Shown in pieces: positions 44,401 through 56,400 of a stretch of DNA of 64,000 nt. Numbering within the stretch: the first letter of the stretch is position 1; each line of letters begins with the position of its first letter. Position numbers and translations under genes: made by a program. The notes under the pieces were generated by a model that was given only the letters and a program-made list of their open reading frames with translations, ran no database searches and was not told where the DNA came from. The stretch comes from Lagopus muta (taxonomy: Eukaryota; Chordata; Aves; Galliformes; Phasianidae), in contig NC_064433.1 in NCBI RefSeq assembly GCF_023343835.1, positions 53,472,871-53,536,870 of the forward strand, read 5' to 3'.

Positions 44401-47400
44401 TTTTTCAATTGATTTTTTTTTTTCCTCACTGTATCCTTTAAATAGCACTGGGATGTATTCAAGAATGTTACTGAAGTTTTTATCCTGGTTCCTGCTCTTC
44501 TTGGTCTCAAAGGAAATTTGGAAATGACCTTGGCATCCAGGCTGTCAACTGCAGTAAGTAACTTTCTCTTCTGATAGGTATTGTAAATTCCTGAAAACAA
44601 ATCTTTGGAACACTAGTGTTTTATGTTTATGGCTTAATCTGGCTTTTGCAGGAGCTGTTTAATCTGTTATTAAATTGACGGTGTTAAAAAGGCAAGCCTC
44701 TTCCAATCACCACACATCAATATTTTACTTCTTTGGTCTCTTCTAAGCCATCATTCAGAACAGTATATTAGATTATTGAGATTTACATGTGTATTCTGTA
44801 AGGTTGTCTAATATCTCTGACCTTGGTGGGGTTTCAATATGCTAACATGCAGATTTTACATATTTTGAACATGTTTTTCCATGGACCTCTTAACTCTGAA
44901 ATGAAGCTATTCCAGACCTTTGTTGATGAAGCTGGAAGGTTTGATTTTATTAACCTTCTAGCTAAATAATTTTATGCTTTTTTTCATCGTTCTTTTTGTT
45001 GTTAGCATTGCAAGATAACTATTTCTTTTTTTTTTAATATCTTCTTTTGTATGTGTCATAGTTCTTTTCTACATCTCAAGAGATGTTCTGTACCTTCATT
45101 TTTTTTTAGCCTAAACAAGCCAAACTGCCTTAGCATATGTATTTTTCTGTGTGTGGGAGTAGCTATTGTGAACAGCATTCTAATTATGTAGCTAAACAAT
45201 TTCTAGTTCCTGAATTATGTATTTCTGTACAACGCCACCTTTGCAGTACTTCTCCTTTGTAAGATAAGCTTTCCATTTTCCATCAAGGCCACCTTCTCTC
45301 TGCCTGTGCCTGCTTGCATGAATCTTTGTAGAAAATGCTTGGTCAAAGGTGTGTGTAACTGCAGATGAGACCTGTAAAATAACACTGTAAAATAACACTT
45401 CCATATTTCTCTGTACAATTGCTCTTGAAACTTTCCTGTTTATATCTATTTATTCTCCTAGTAATGTCAAGCTGGGACCTCATAGTTACTTTGCAATCAA
45501 TTGCCATGTCCTAGTATTTCTTCTTTTGTGTTATTTCCAGTTGTCACTCCCATATTCTGGCAGAAACATTGTTAGTCTATAAGTGCATGACCTTGCACTT
45601 GTACTATTGAATATCATCACTTTTGATGTAATCCTCAAGGTCATCCAGTTTGAAATGCTTTGTATTGACAAGGCCTCTCACCATTCTGTCATTAATAAAT
45701 TTCATTATCATGTTATACTGAATCATTGCCCAAATGCACACTGTGATGGACATAACTGTAGCAATCCAGTGAAGGTTTCCTTGTGTTATGCTAACCCCAG
45801 TTCATATCATCTGTCAACTGTTACCGAACTGACAGGAGTTGATCTTCCTCACACAGAGAAAATTGACACTGGAGTTTCTACAATAGTGGGTGCATTCTCA
45901 GTGATTAACTAAAATGGACATTATGGGGTTCATTCCCCTTTCCCTAATCCTGAATGGAATGGAAATCTTATCTCTTAATCTGTGTGATAATATAATCTGC
46001 AGGTGTTTTAAGCTTGATTTTTTTCAGAGCCATTTGAGTTTGGCCATTTGAAGCACAAACCCCATAAGAACAGCCCAATATGAAGGGGCTTAGTTTGAGG
46101 AGTATTACCAGTGTCACTTAGCAGTGCCGTTAAGTCTCACCAAAACGTAAGTCAGTTGATGCTTCAGTTGGTTTTATTCAAGCATATCATGAAAGGCTTC
46201 CTCTTACGTCAAAGCAAACATTTTCCATGGCTATCTTGACCAAGCCAGGTTACTGCCAACATAAAGGTAGATTAACTGACCAAGAAGAGGCTGGAAAAGC
46301 ATACATTTCTTCAGACAATGCAATGTCGCATGTGGGAGCTCTGATTTCCTTGGCATTTCCTGATGACACAATCACTGACCCACACAGAACCACACAAGAC
46401 TTCAAACTCATGAACAGTTGCAGTGGTTGCTCTGCCTTCCCCAGTTTTTGAGAACAGGTGCGATGTTGTACAGTATCATTCCTTCTGAAAAGTTTAATCA
46501 AACAGCTTGCTACTGGACCTGCAATTTACATGCCAGTTCTCTGAGATTATTCTGACTTTTGCACATTTCATAAATTTTGATTTAATTGACTGTGACTCTC
46601 TTCAGCCATCCCATCTTTGCTTCTGTTATCCTCACCCTAAGTGAAAACTGAAGGAATATATTAATACAGGACATATCTAAGCAGTTATTGGCAGGCAATT
46701 ATACGATTAATCTTCTCTCCTAAATTTGCCAAAGCCAGCTCCCCACCAGATACACCCTAAATGCAAGACTGTGCCCCTGTGAATAACTTTACTTCGGAGA
46801 TAAAATTCCTAGCATGACTTCAGTGTTGGAGATAATTCTTGCTCAGCTAGCTTATAATTGCATATGAATTTGTATTTGTGTCTGTGCTTTTGGAGTTGTA
46901 AACTAATTATTTTCTCTTATCAGTAGTACCTTTGGTTTCAAGTTTTACCTGATCACCTACCTTCATCTTCTTGCTCAAATTTCTGCTTTAGCTGTTTGCT
47001 ACTGATCATTCTAGTTTGGAATCAGTCATTTCACTGTCTCAAGACTGTGGTTTCAGTCAACTTCAAGGCACAGCTTGTACTTGTCTTTGGCATTAGCGTG
47101 GATGTAAACAGTTTTCTCTTACTCCTTGAAAAGTGTATGAGGTATACTTAGGTCAACTGCCTGCTCAAGCATGATATGTACGTTATATGTTTTGTATTCA
47201 GTGTTGTTTTGGCTTTTTTTGCGTCATTCTCATCTTCTCTATTCACACTGTTGCCTTTTCTCCTTATTACTTCTCCCTTTTTAAGAGGAAGTAAAGAAAA
47301 AAAAACACCAAAACCCACTCATCCAGACATCCCTGTAAACTTTATTCAGACTCTCATTTTTACTGTGTGTTATCAGGCTAGCAATGTGGCTTTACAAGCC

Positions 47401-50400
47401 TTTTGTTTGGATTCGTGTATTCCACAGTATATCAATAAACTTTACCTCACTTAATAGAAGTCTGCAGCTGAAAGGAGTCCTCCTACTTTCCTTCTTCCTT
47501 TCAAATACTAAGAGTATTTGTGCCACCATGGGTGGATCAGATCATTTTGTAGGAAAAAAAAAACAAATTTTTCACTACACAAAAGAATGTTTTCCATCAA
47601 TCTCTGCTTGACATGCGAGTTGATGTGAACTCACTCATGGAACTGGTGGATCTGGCTGAAGAATGACAAACATGTAGCCAATGATAGGGGAAAAAAGAAC
47701 TGCACTTTCTGGTAGCAGCTCACTTTTGGATTGGATTGGCTATTTTGCAAAATTACTGTTTTAACAGTTTTTTTGGATACTTTTTAAATGCTTCTTCAAA
47801 GAACAAAAAAAAAAAAAAAAAGAAGCTCTCCATTGCCTGTCATTTAAAGAATACAAAGGTGGTTCATAGAATCACAGAATCACAAAATGGCCCTGGTTGG
47901 AAGGAACCTCAAAGATCATCAAGCTCCAGCCCCCCCTGCCACAGGCAGGACCACCAACTTTCATGTCTAATACTAGACCAGGCTGCCCAAGGCCCCATCC
48001 AACCTGGCCTTGAACACCTCTAGGGGCAGGGCATCCACAACCCCCCTGGGCAGCCTGTTCCAGCACCTCACCACTCTCTCTGTAAAGAACTTCCCCCTGG
48101 CATCCAACCTAAATCTTCCCTCCCTCAACTTAAAACCATTTCCCCTTGTCCTGCCATTATCTACCCTTGTACAGAGTCATAAAATGCCTGGGTTGAAAAG
48201 GACCATAATGACCATCTAGTTTCAACCTTCCTGATATGTGCAGGGTTGCCAGTCCCTAGACCAGGTTGCCCAGAGCCACATCCAGCTTGGGATGAGAGAG
48301 TTGACTCCCCTCCTGTTTGTAGTCTCCCTTTAGGTACTAAAAGGCTGCAATAGGGTCACCCCACAGCCTTCTGTTCTCCAAGCTGAACAATCCCAGCTCC
48401 CTCAGCTTGTCTTCGTAGGAGAGATGCTCCAGTCCCCAGATCATCTTCGTGGCTCTCCTCTAGATCCTCTCCAACAGCTCCCTGTCTTTCTTGTAATGGG
48501 GGTCCCAGACCTGGACACAGTACTCCAGATGGGGCCTCATGAGAGCAGAGTAGAGGGATAATCACCTCCCTGTGGAGCTTTGACTGTATTTCAAACACCA
48601 TAAAATAATGACAGTGCAGACTGAGATAGTGTCGTATTTCATTTCCCTTTTTTAAGCCGCTGTTTTTTTAATACTTTGTTCTGCACAACTGATTAATATC
48701 ACAAATAGAACAATATGGAACAGAAGTAAAACCAATCAGAAATTATCAGAAGAGGAAAAAAATATGCATTAAGACCTATAGAGAAATATAAAGTGCTTTA
48801 AAGATTAGGATTCTGTGGACAACATCACTGCAGCTTATGCTAAAAAATATTAAAAACTTAGTTCAAGAAGGAAGTTATTTTAAATATTGTCATATTGCAG
48901 TGGTACATGCTATCTTCAGAGTTTTCGTTTAATTCAAAAAATAAATGTAGGTATGAAATACTGCAGTAAAAGTATGTGCATACTTTTTTGTCAGAATAAT
49001 TAATTTACTGTCTTTCCAGCAATTGTGTTTCAATTGGACCTATATCATTAAAGCATCGTAAGTCTGTAGCTGTGCTGTATAAATGAAAAATTAGAATACT
49101 AAAGGCAATGAGATGTGGTCTATCATCTTCTCTAATCACTTCCAATGTCTGTATGCAAGTATTTTTATTGCAGTCAATTAACACACTCCCACCACAGTGT
49201 TTGTGCTCATACACTGTATTCCTGTGCAGTTTTTGATTGGCTTATGGAATTTAACAGCCACAGAAACAAGCTCAGCCTGTGGTGATTGAACACTGAGAAC
49301 TTTCCCTTTCAGCCTCTGATCTAATCACTAGTGGTGCCTGGACATTCCTGGAACACAAGGCAGCTAGTGTACCTTGCACAATAAGCTAATGTTAAACAAG
49401 TTAGCATGTAAAGCTGCATTGAGCTTAGCTACTTTTGTATAGATGGTTTAAATACAATTTTAAATCAACCGGAACGTTTAACTTGAAAAAGCACAGAGAA
49501 GTTTTAGTTTACTTTCAAAATGTCTCTTTTTGCAATGAGATTTGAATTATTTGTGGGTTTCTGCCTTGTTAGTGAATTTTCAAAGTAATACAATTTTAAA
49601 CCCAAATGTCTGAAATTCTCTTACAATTTTGACAGGTAAATATTGGAAAAATGGATTCTCCCATTGAGAAATGGAACTTGATAATTGGCAATTTGGCCTT
49701 AAAACAGGTAAGTGTAATTGATTTTTTATTAACTTTTTTAAGTAAATGAAGTTATTTAAAAAGCCCACCACAAATGTGGACAAGAAGGATCCAGTGTTAA
49801 AAGGAAACAAATTCTACTTAAGTCTCATACTTAATGTGCAATGTTTTCGTGACTGATCTTTTTTAGTGCTGCATAGTTCTTCTATAAAGCAATAGAAACT
49901 TATATTTATCACAATAAATATAAAGTAAAGTATTCTTTGGGCCTGCATCAAGGGTACTTCCTTTTAATTTTTTTGAAAGCACATTTCTAAGGAATTTGAC
50001 CTCCCAAATATTTTCAATGCTGTATTTTCATTGGATTCAACGTTTAAAGAATATGTGATGGAGCTTTTGGGTAACAAGCAATATTTTAAATAGTTTGTTC
50101 ATTTGAGGAAAGGAGTGTTTGATCTCCAAAGCAACTATTTCTTAATCTTAGGAACTATTTCATGTGCTGTGTTATAAAGCAACATACTCAAGAATAAGTG
50201 AAAAGTTTATGCTGTGACTTCATTGTTTTAAGTGGCTTAGGAACCTCTTTGAAGCATTTCATCTTTTGCTCCTTGTAATTCCTCAGCTCTTTTCCCTAAT
50301 CTGACTTCTGTTATTCTTCAGTCTGTGAATTGTGGTTAAGGCCTTTCCTGTTAGCATGAGATGTTTCTTCTTGGTCAGCTAGAGTTATCATTGTCTCCAC

Positions 50401-53400
50401 AAAGTAGATGAGCGGAGCATGCTCCCTTTACAGCTTGCAAATAGATGTGGAGGAAAGAATAACAAAATCATTCTGCAATCCTCTTAAAACTCTCAACTAT
50501 TTTAGGAGTCACTTATCACTAAAAAACAATTGTTTTCCTTATTTTATTTTTCCAGGTTCAGGCAACAGTAGTTGGTTTTCTGGCAGCAGTGGCAGCAGTT
50601 ATATTGGGTTGGATTCCAGAAGGCAAATACAGCTTCAGTCATTCAATCCTTCTGTGTTCTAGCAGTGTAGCAACTGCATTCATAGCTTCTCTTTTACAAG
50701 GTAAAAGAAGTATATATGTTACTTTTTATAGCTTTTTAATTCTCTGTGCATGCTGAGTGTATATTATGCTGCTGTTCATGAAAAAATTAAGTCCAATAGG
50801 GTCTAAAACATCTGAAACACAGTTATGGGTAGGATACCCTTTTACAATTTCCATATAAGCCTGAGTATTGCATACATCTGTCATATTCTTTCAAAAATAT
50901 TTGATTTTCTGTCCTCCTCAGCATGTCTAAAACAAAACATATGTCTTTTAGATTTTACCTTGTAGGGTGAAGAATTTGTTTTCTCCTACTTTCTGTATTC
51001 AGTGATGTACAAAGTTTATTCTTAATAGTAAACAGGTAGGACATATTTGTAATTAAGATCAAGTGAGCTTGGATTTTAGTTCAGCTGAATCCAAACTTCC
51101 TGTTTATCCATGCTGCTTGTATATTATCCTGTGCTCTGCTTTGTTTCTGAAGTGAACAATTTGGTTTGCTGTGTGAAGGCTTTGGGTCAAGTTGAGGTCC
51201 CCTTCTGCAAACAGCATCAATGTATCTGTCCTGAGCCACACAGTGTGATGGATTTAAACGTCTCTTGCCAATTGTCAGGAAATATTTAACTGTAGAGTGC
51301 AGTACTTACAGGACAGAAGGGTGAAAAAGGAGTGACTCTACCTTTGAAATATTCTTAAAAAAACACAGTATCAGAAGCCTTAATAATAGTAGATCAAGTA
51401 AAGTATGTTGCTTCCTTTTTATTAAATTGACTTGCTTATTTATGCAAAAATTATGAAATTGTTAAGGTTATGCATTCAATTAAGAGCTTACACTTTTTTT
51501 TAAATAGCTGCAAAGCCATTGAATTTGATCACGCTACAGAATTAAGAGCAGCAGGAGAGCTGGGGAACATTAATGTGTTTTTTCCCCTTCTCATATATTA
51601 GGTGGACATGAAAATAAAACTTTTGGTGTTATCTGGTGATGGGCTTGCGCAGGAAATTACTATCTGAACATCAACCTCCTTTGCATGAAACAGGCACTTT
51701 GGAAATCTGACATCATTTCAGTCCTGTTGAGAATTTCTTGGCATGTGATTCTCTAGGCAGTTTTTCTGAAAGTGAGCTCCTAATTTAGCCTGCAATAAAT
51801 AATGCTACTTGCTAAAATAGATGAAAATTGTAATATCAGTTTTTCCCAATTTCAGACACATGGATATGTTATCTAATGCTGTTTTCAGGGTAGAGGCATT
51901 CAAATTTCAATCATCTAAAGTTAATGGGACGTAGAAGTAATATGCTGAATGTTTTTTCTTCAGGGAATGGTTGATTTACAATTTCAGTCTCGCTAATTCT
52001 AATCATAAGCAAAATAATACATTATACAGATGGTTCTTGATTTTTTTTGGTGTATGCTTAGTGTCATTTTCTTTTAAAATCTAACTTAATTTTTTAAAAT
52101 GACTGAAACTTAAAACAGTAGTCAGTCGAGTGGGAGGGACAAAAGCAAAGACTTAATTACTAGGTTTCCACTTGCCATTATCTTGAAATTTCCTAAGTGA
52201 TTACGACAGTAGCTACCATTACTGTTCTTTCTTCTTTGTTGAATCTAGGAATAATAATGGTTGGAGTTATTGTTGGATCAAAGAAGACAGGAATTAATCC
52301 TGACAATGTTGCCACTCCCATAGCAGCAAGCTTTGGAGATCTTATCACTCTTGCTATTCTAGCGTGGATAAGTCAGGGTCTTTATGCTTGCCTTGGTGAG
52401 TATGTTCCTAGGCTTATTTATCCCTAGAAGCCTCTTTTGTGTGGGGGGTGGTAGCGATATGGCAGGTAGGGAGAAGCCAGTTTTCTTGCATGCCCCCTGT
52501 GTCAGTTATTTGCTTCGCAGAGCCCTGTTGAATTGTCCCTTTGCACTGAAGGTGTTGAACTGCCTCGATCTTTATGATTCAAATTCGTGCGCTTCGTAAT
52601 TACTGCGCAATGTACGTATTGCATAACATCACGACGCCTTCTAACACATTGCTACGTACTTACATAGCCAGGGGAAAGGAATTTCTCACACAGGATTGCG
52701 TCCTTCTGGCCGTGTTCCCCGTTCCAGCAGGGGCGTAGCTGCCGCTAGGGGGCGCTCCAGGCCCGCCCTTGGCACTTCGTCACTCGAGCTCACGGGGTGA
52801 CTTCGTTTAACGCCTGTTCTGTTCTGTTAACTACAGAACGTGCCGTAAATACATGCGTGTATCTGTCAAGTCTTCTTAGGCGTAGATTGAGAAGACAAAG
52901 CGTGCTCTTGCTATTATTGTTTTCAGATTCCTAGTTTTTGCTTTGAAGTAGAATCTAGAATCATTAAGGTTGGAAAACACCTCTATGACCATCCAGTCCA
53001 ACTGTCAGCCCAGCCCCACCATGCCCACTGACCATGTCCCTCAGTGCCACATCCACACAGTTCTGGAACACCTTGACTCCATCACCTTCCTGGGCAGCCT
53101 GTGCCAGTGCATCACCACTCTTTCTGAGAAGAAGTGTTTCCTAATATCAAACCTAAATGTGGTGCAACTTGAGGCCATTCCCTCTCATCCCATCACTGTT
53201 ACCTCAGAGAAGAGGCCAACCCTTACCTCACCACAGCCTCCTTTCAGCTCACTGTAGAGAGCAATGATGAACCTGAACCTCCTCTTCTCCTGGCTGACCA
53301 ATGCCAGAAGTAGTGTAGTTCTAATTCGTATCTAATTCCTACCAGTGGCTGCATTATTTTCAGTGGCACCACACTGCACAGTACATCGCAGTAGGTACCT

Positions 53401-56400
53401 GCATAAGGAATAAATGTTGTGCATCTGAGTTCTCCAGACACGATTGATGGCTGTCAGTGTTTACTGAGGGGATGGGGGCTTAAAAAATTGAAGATCAGTA
53501 AGGACTTGGTTGGGAACCTTTTCTCTCCTTCCTCCTTCTTTATTTACTCAGGCTCACAGGCTCAACTTCGTTGAAGAACTGTTGAGTGTTTCTAGAATTT
53601 ATATTTCTCTAGTAGATGTCATAAACTCCATAGCAGAGCCACCAAAGCAGACTGAGCAGGATTACATCTACCATGTAAAAATCTACCAGATAAAGATTAC
53701 AAAGTGATCAAAAGTGGAGATGAATGAGCCCTAAAAGGGGGGTCAATTATTCCATTTCCCCTTCTCCAGCTACTGTAGAATAATTTGTTTATTTCTCTGT
53801 GAATTGAATATGACTGGGGTGCATCTGGACGTTACAGTTTCCAAAGATTTTTGTAGTAAACTTTTCTACCAGTAGAGTGTCCCATAGCTAAAGGAAAGTC
53901 CTGCATGCTGTTTCTAAGAGTTGGATTGTGCTGAGCAGTTTCTCTGGTCTTGCAGGGAGCTGTATTCTAGCATAGCTTACTTGTGATAGTTTCTGTTATA
54001 TGCTTCTAAACTATTAATTGCTTCTATGGTTCTCTTTTTAGATAAACTTAATAGATGAGATGTATAATTTAAAGTTATATAAAGAAACAGCTGCCTTGGC
54101 TTAAATTTTACATCTTCTTTCCCTTAAAAACTAGATAAATTTTAGTTGTGTAGTCTAAAACGGGTAAATTGATTAATATGTATACCTGATTTTTTCCTCT
54201 TTAGCAGTATGAGCATGGCTGATAGCCTATTCATCCATTCATCATTCTCTCTAGTACTTTTTAAGCAGGGAATCCTAATAGAGTGCTAGTATACTATCAT
54301 AACAGAAGTTTGTATTATTTTTGTCGCTATTGTTTTGTTTTGTTTAAATCTAAGCTCTGGACTCATCCTGACATCAAACATCTCCACTTCTGAGAGCCAC
54401 TCTTGGCTTTTGTTCTTTTCAGGAAGAGACTTATGACTCTTGTAACACTGGGTAGCTTTTATAATCTGGTCTATGTCTGTTTCCATTGAAAGGTGTCAGG
54501 TATAAATTTTTCTCTGTATTTTTCTCCATGAATAAATTGAGACATCTGTACGTAGTAAAATATGTACAAACACTAAAGTATGGCCAAAAAAATAACTCCT
54601 CTCACTTGCTGTCTCAGAGGAAATTTTTACTATTGCTGAGTAGTCTTGACAGCCCTCTCTCATGCATGTAAAAAAACCACTTATTGCATTTTCTTTCTTA
54701 TCATCTTTTATATCACTAAACACTTTTTTAAAATCACTATAAAACATATATTCACCCTCTTGAAAGTTTATCTAACTTTTGCTTTCCTCGCTGTAGATTG
54801 AAAAGCTGTCATATTGTATAGATACGCATTTCTTTCTTTCATGTAGCTGCTGTTGTTGAGTTCACCTATAGTGGAAAAGGGTTGAAAATCAGCCATGAGT
54901 TAATTGCGTTTCCTAAGAGTTGCAAAGTTTCCATTGCTTTTGGCTGTTGATTTCTGAAATAGTACAGTCCTGTTGCACTGCACATGTAGATTGCAATTAT
55001 TTTGGTTATAGTTCATGAATCACTGTACACTGAAGACTGTCTTCCACTTTTTTTCCTTTTTTCTCATACCATATAAAACATTTCTGTGGCAGGATGATAC
55101 GTTTGTATATGCATTTTTTATTTTACATAATTTATTAAAAGCTGCTTATTAAGTAGCTCTTGGTTACTAATCATTGTACATTTGCTGGAATGATTTCTCT
55201 TTTATCTTTGTGCTTTTTTTTTCTTTTTATTTCCCAGAAGAAGGAGTTACACAACATAGTTGTCTAGAAGAATGCTTATTTTTAGTGTTCTTAGTAATTC
55301 TTGAACAAGCTCTCAAGGCTTAGAGACTGATGTTGATAGTTAAATATTCTCCCTTTTCTCATGAACATGTTTTAACAAGTTCTTTACATTGTTAATGCCA
55401 TGCTTTTGTGAACTTTAATTTCCTATGTTAGTAAAAATCCTGTCATAAAAGTAAATGGGCAAGTGTGCAAGTGAGAGATCTTTAAAAACTGGTGAATAAT
55501 TAGGATAAAGCTCAACACTGCATCTCTATTCTGCTGCTAAGTGTTTTTTGTTTGTTTGTTTTGCAACAGAGGATCCTATCTTTGAACTGTTTTCTCATTC
55601 TGACCTTTTCAGTTATTGTGGCTCTGGTGTATGTGAGTGCCTCAACTTGGGTGCATATGAGGAGAACAGACATAGAGGGAGAAAATGAATAAGTAAAAGG
55701 AACATAACGTCTCTTAAAAGGAGAAAAAGAGGGAAGTATCAAAGGTTTAAGAAAATAGGTATAAAATAAATGATGCCTTTCCATGTGACCAACTGTAGTA
55801 TACACAGGGATCTTTCTTTGCTGCAAGTGGAGGGAAGAATCATAGAATCATAGAATTGCTCAGGTTGGAAAAGACCTTGAAGATCATCAAGGCCAATCGC
55901 AACACAACCATACTACCCTAACTCTAACAACCCTCTGCTGAATGCATTTAGCTGTGCAGTAAGCAGCGGTCCACATGACAAAAAGTTCAAGAACTTTCTA
56001 TCAGTACTTTTTTTCTTCTTTTTTATTGTTTGACAGAACAAAAGTATCATGTATATGTTCTTTTGAGTTAGACTTTTTTACATTAGGCCCATCTCTTTGC
56101 TTATAGAAAGAAAAGACTGAAAAAAGGCACTACGAAGGAAGGATATAATATATTGTAAAATAGCTAGAAAAGGAATGGAAAAATTACTTCTCTTTTGGAC
56201 CTTGTCTCTTTCTCATTCTGATAGCTTTCTACTTTTAGCTTACACTGTGATAGGAATCTTAGTCTCTTGTGCCAGCTCTGCTGCAGAGGTTGTTACCAGT
56301 CAATGCAGAAGGACAGTAACATCTAAAAATACTGGAATGATTCTTCCAGGAGTAATTTTAGCTGTTATCCCTCCCTTCACCATGATAACATCAAAGTAGT

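Larger units (their letters stand above)
41449..44445 (+). other. SLC41A2 intron 2
   Basis: It contains the candidate cassette exon, an AATAAA at 41545-41550, and a short plus-strand CR1 tail near 42.7 kb. The rest is AT-rich with poly(T) runs and no recognisable gene. Confidence 0.8.
44554..49635 (+). other. SLC41A2 intron 3
   Basis: About 5.1 kb. It carries a possible ancient LINE segment near 45.4-46.7 kb, and a 0.7-kb CR1 with a second CR1 nested in it at 47.9-48.6 kb. No additional coding exon was recognised. Confidence 0.8.

Noticed and set aside
46227-46451. 74-codon open frame in SLC41A2 intron 3
   Set aside because: No family match; it lies in a probable old repeat.
32319-52756. 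A CTCF loop joining the promoter and the intron 6 site
   Set aside because: The two motifs are divergent (left one minus, right one plus), the orientation least expected to form a loop with each other.
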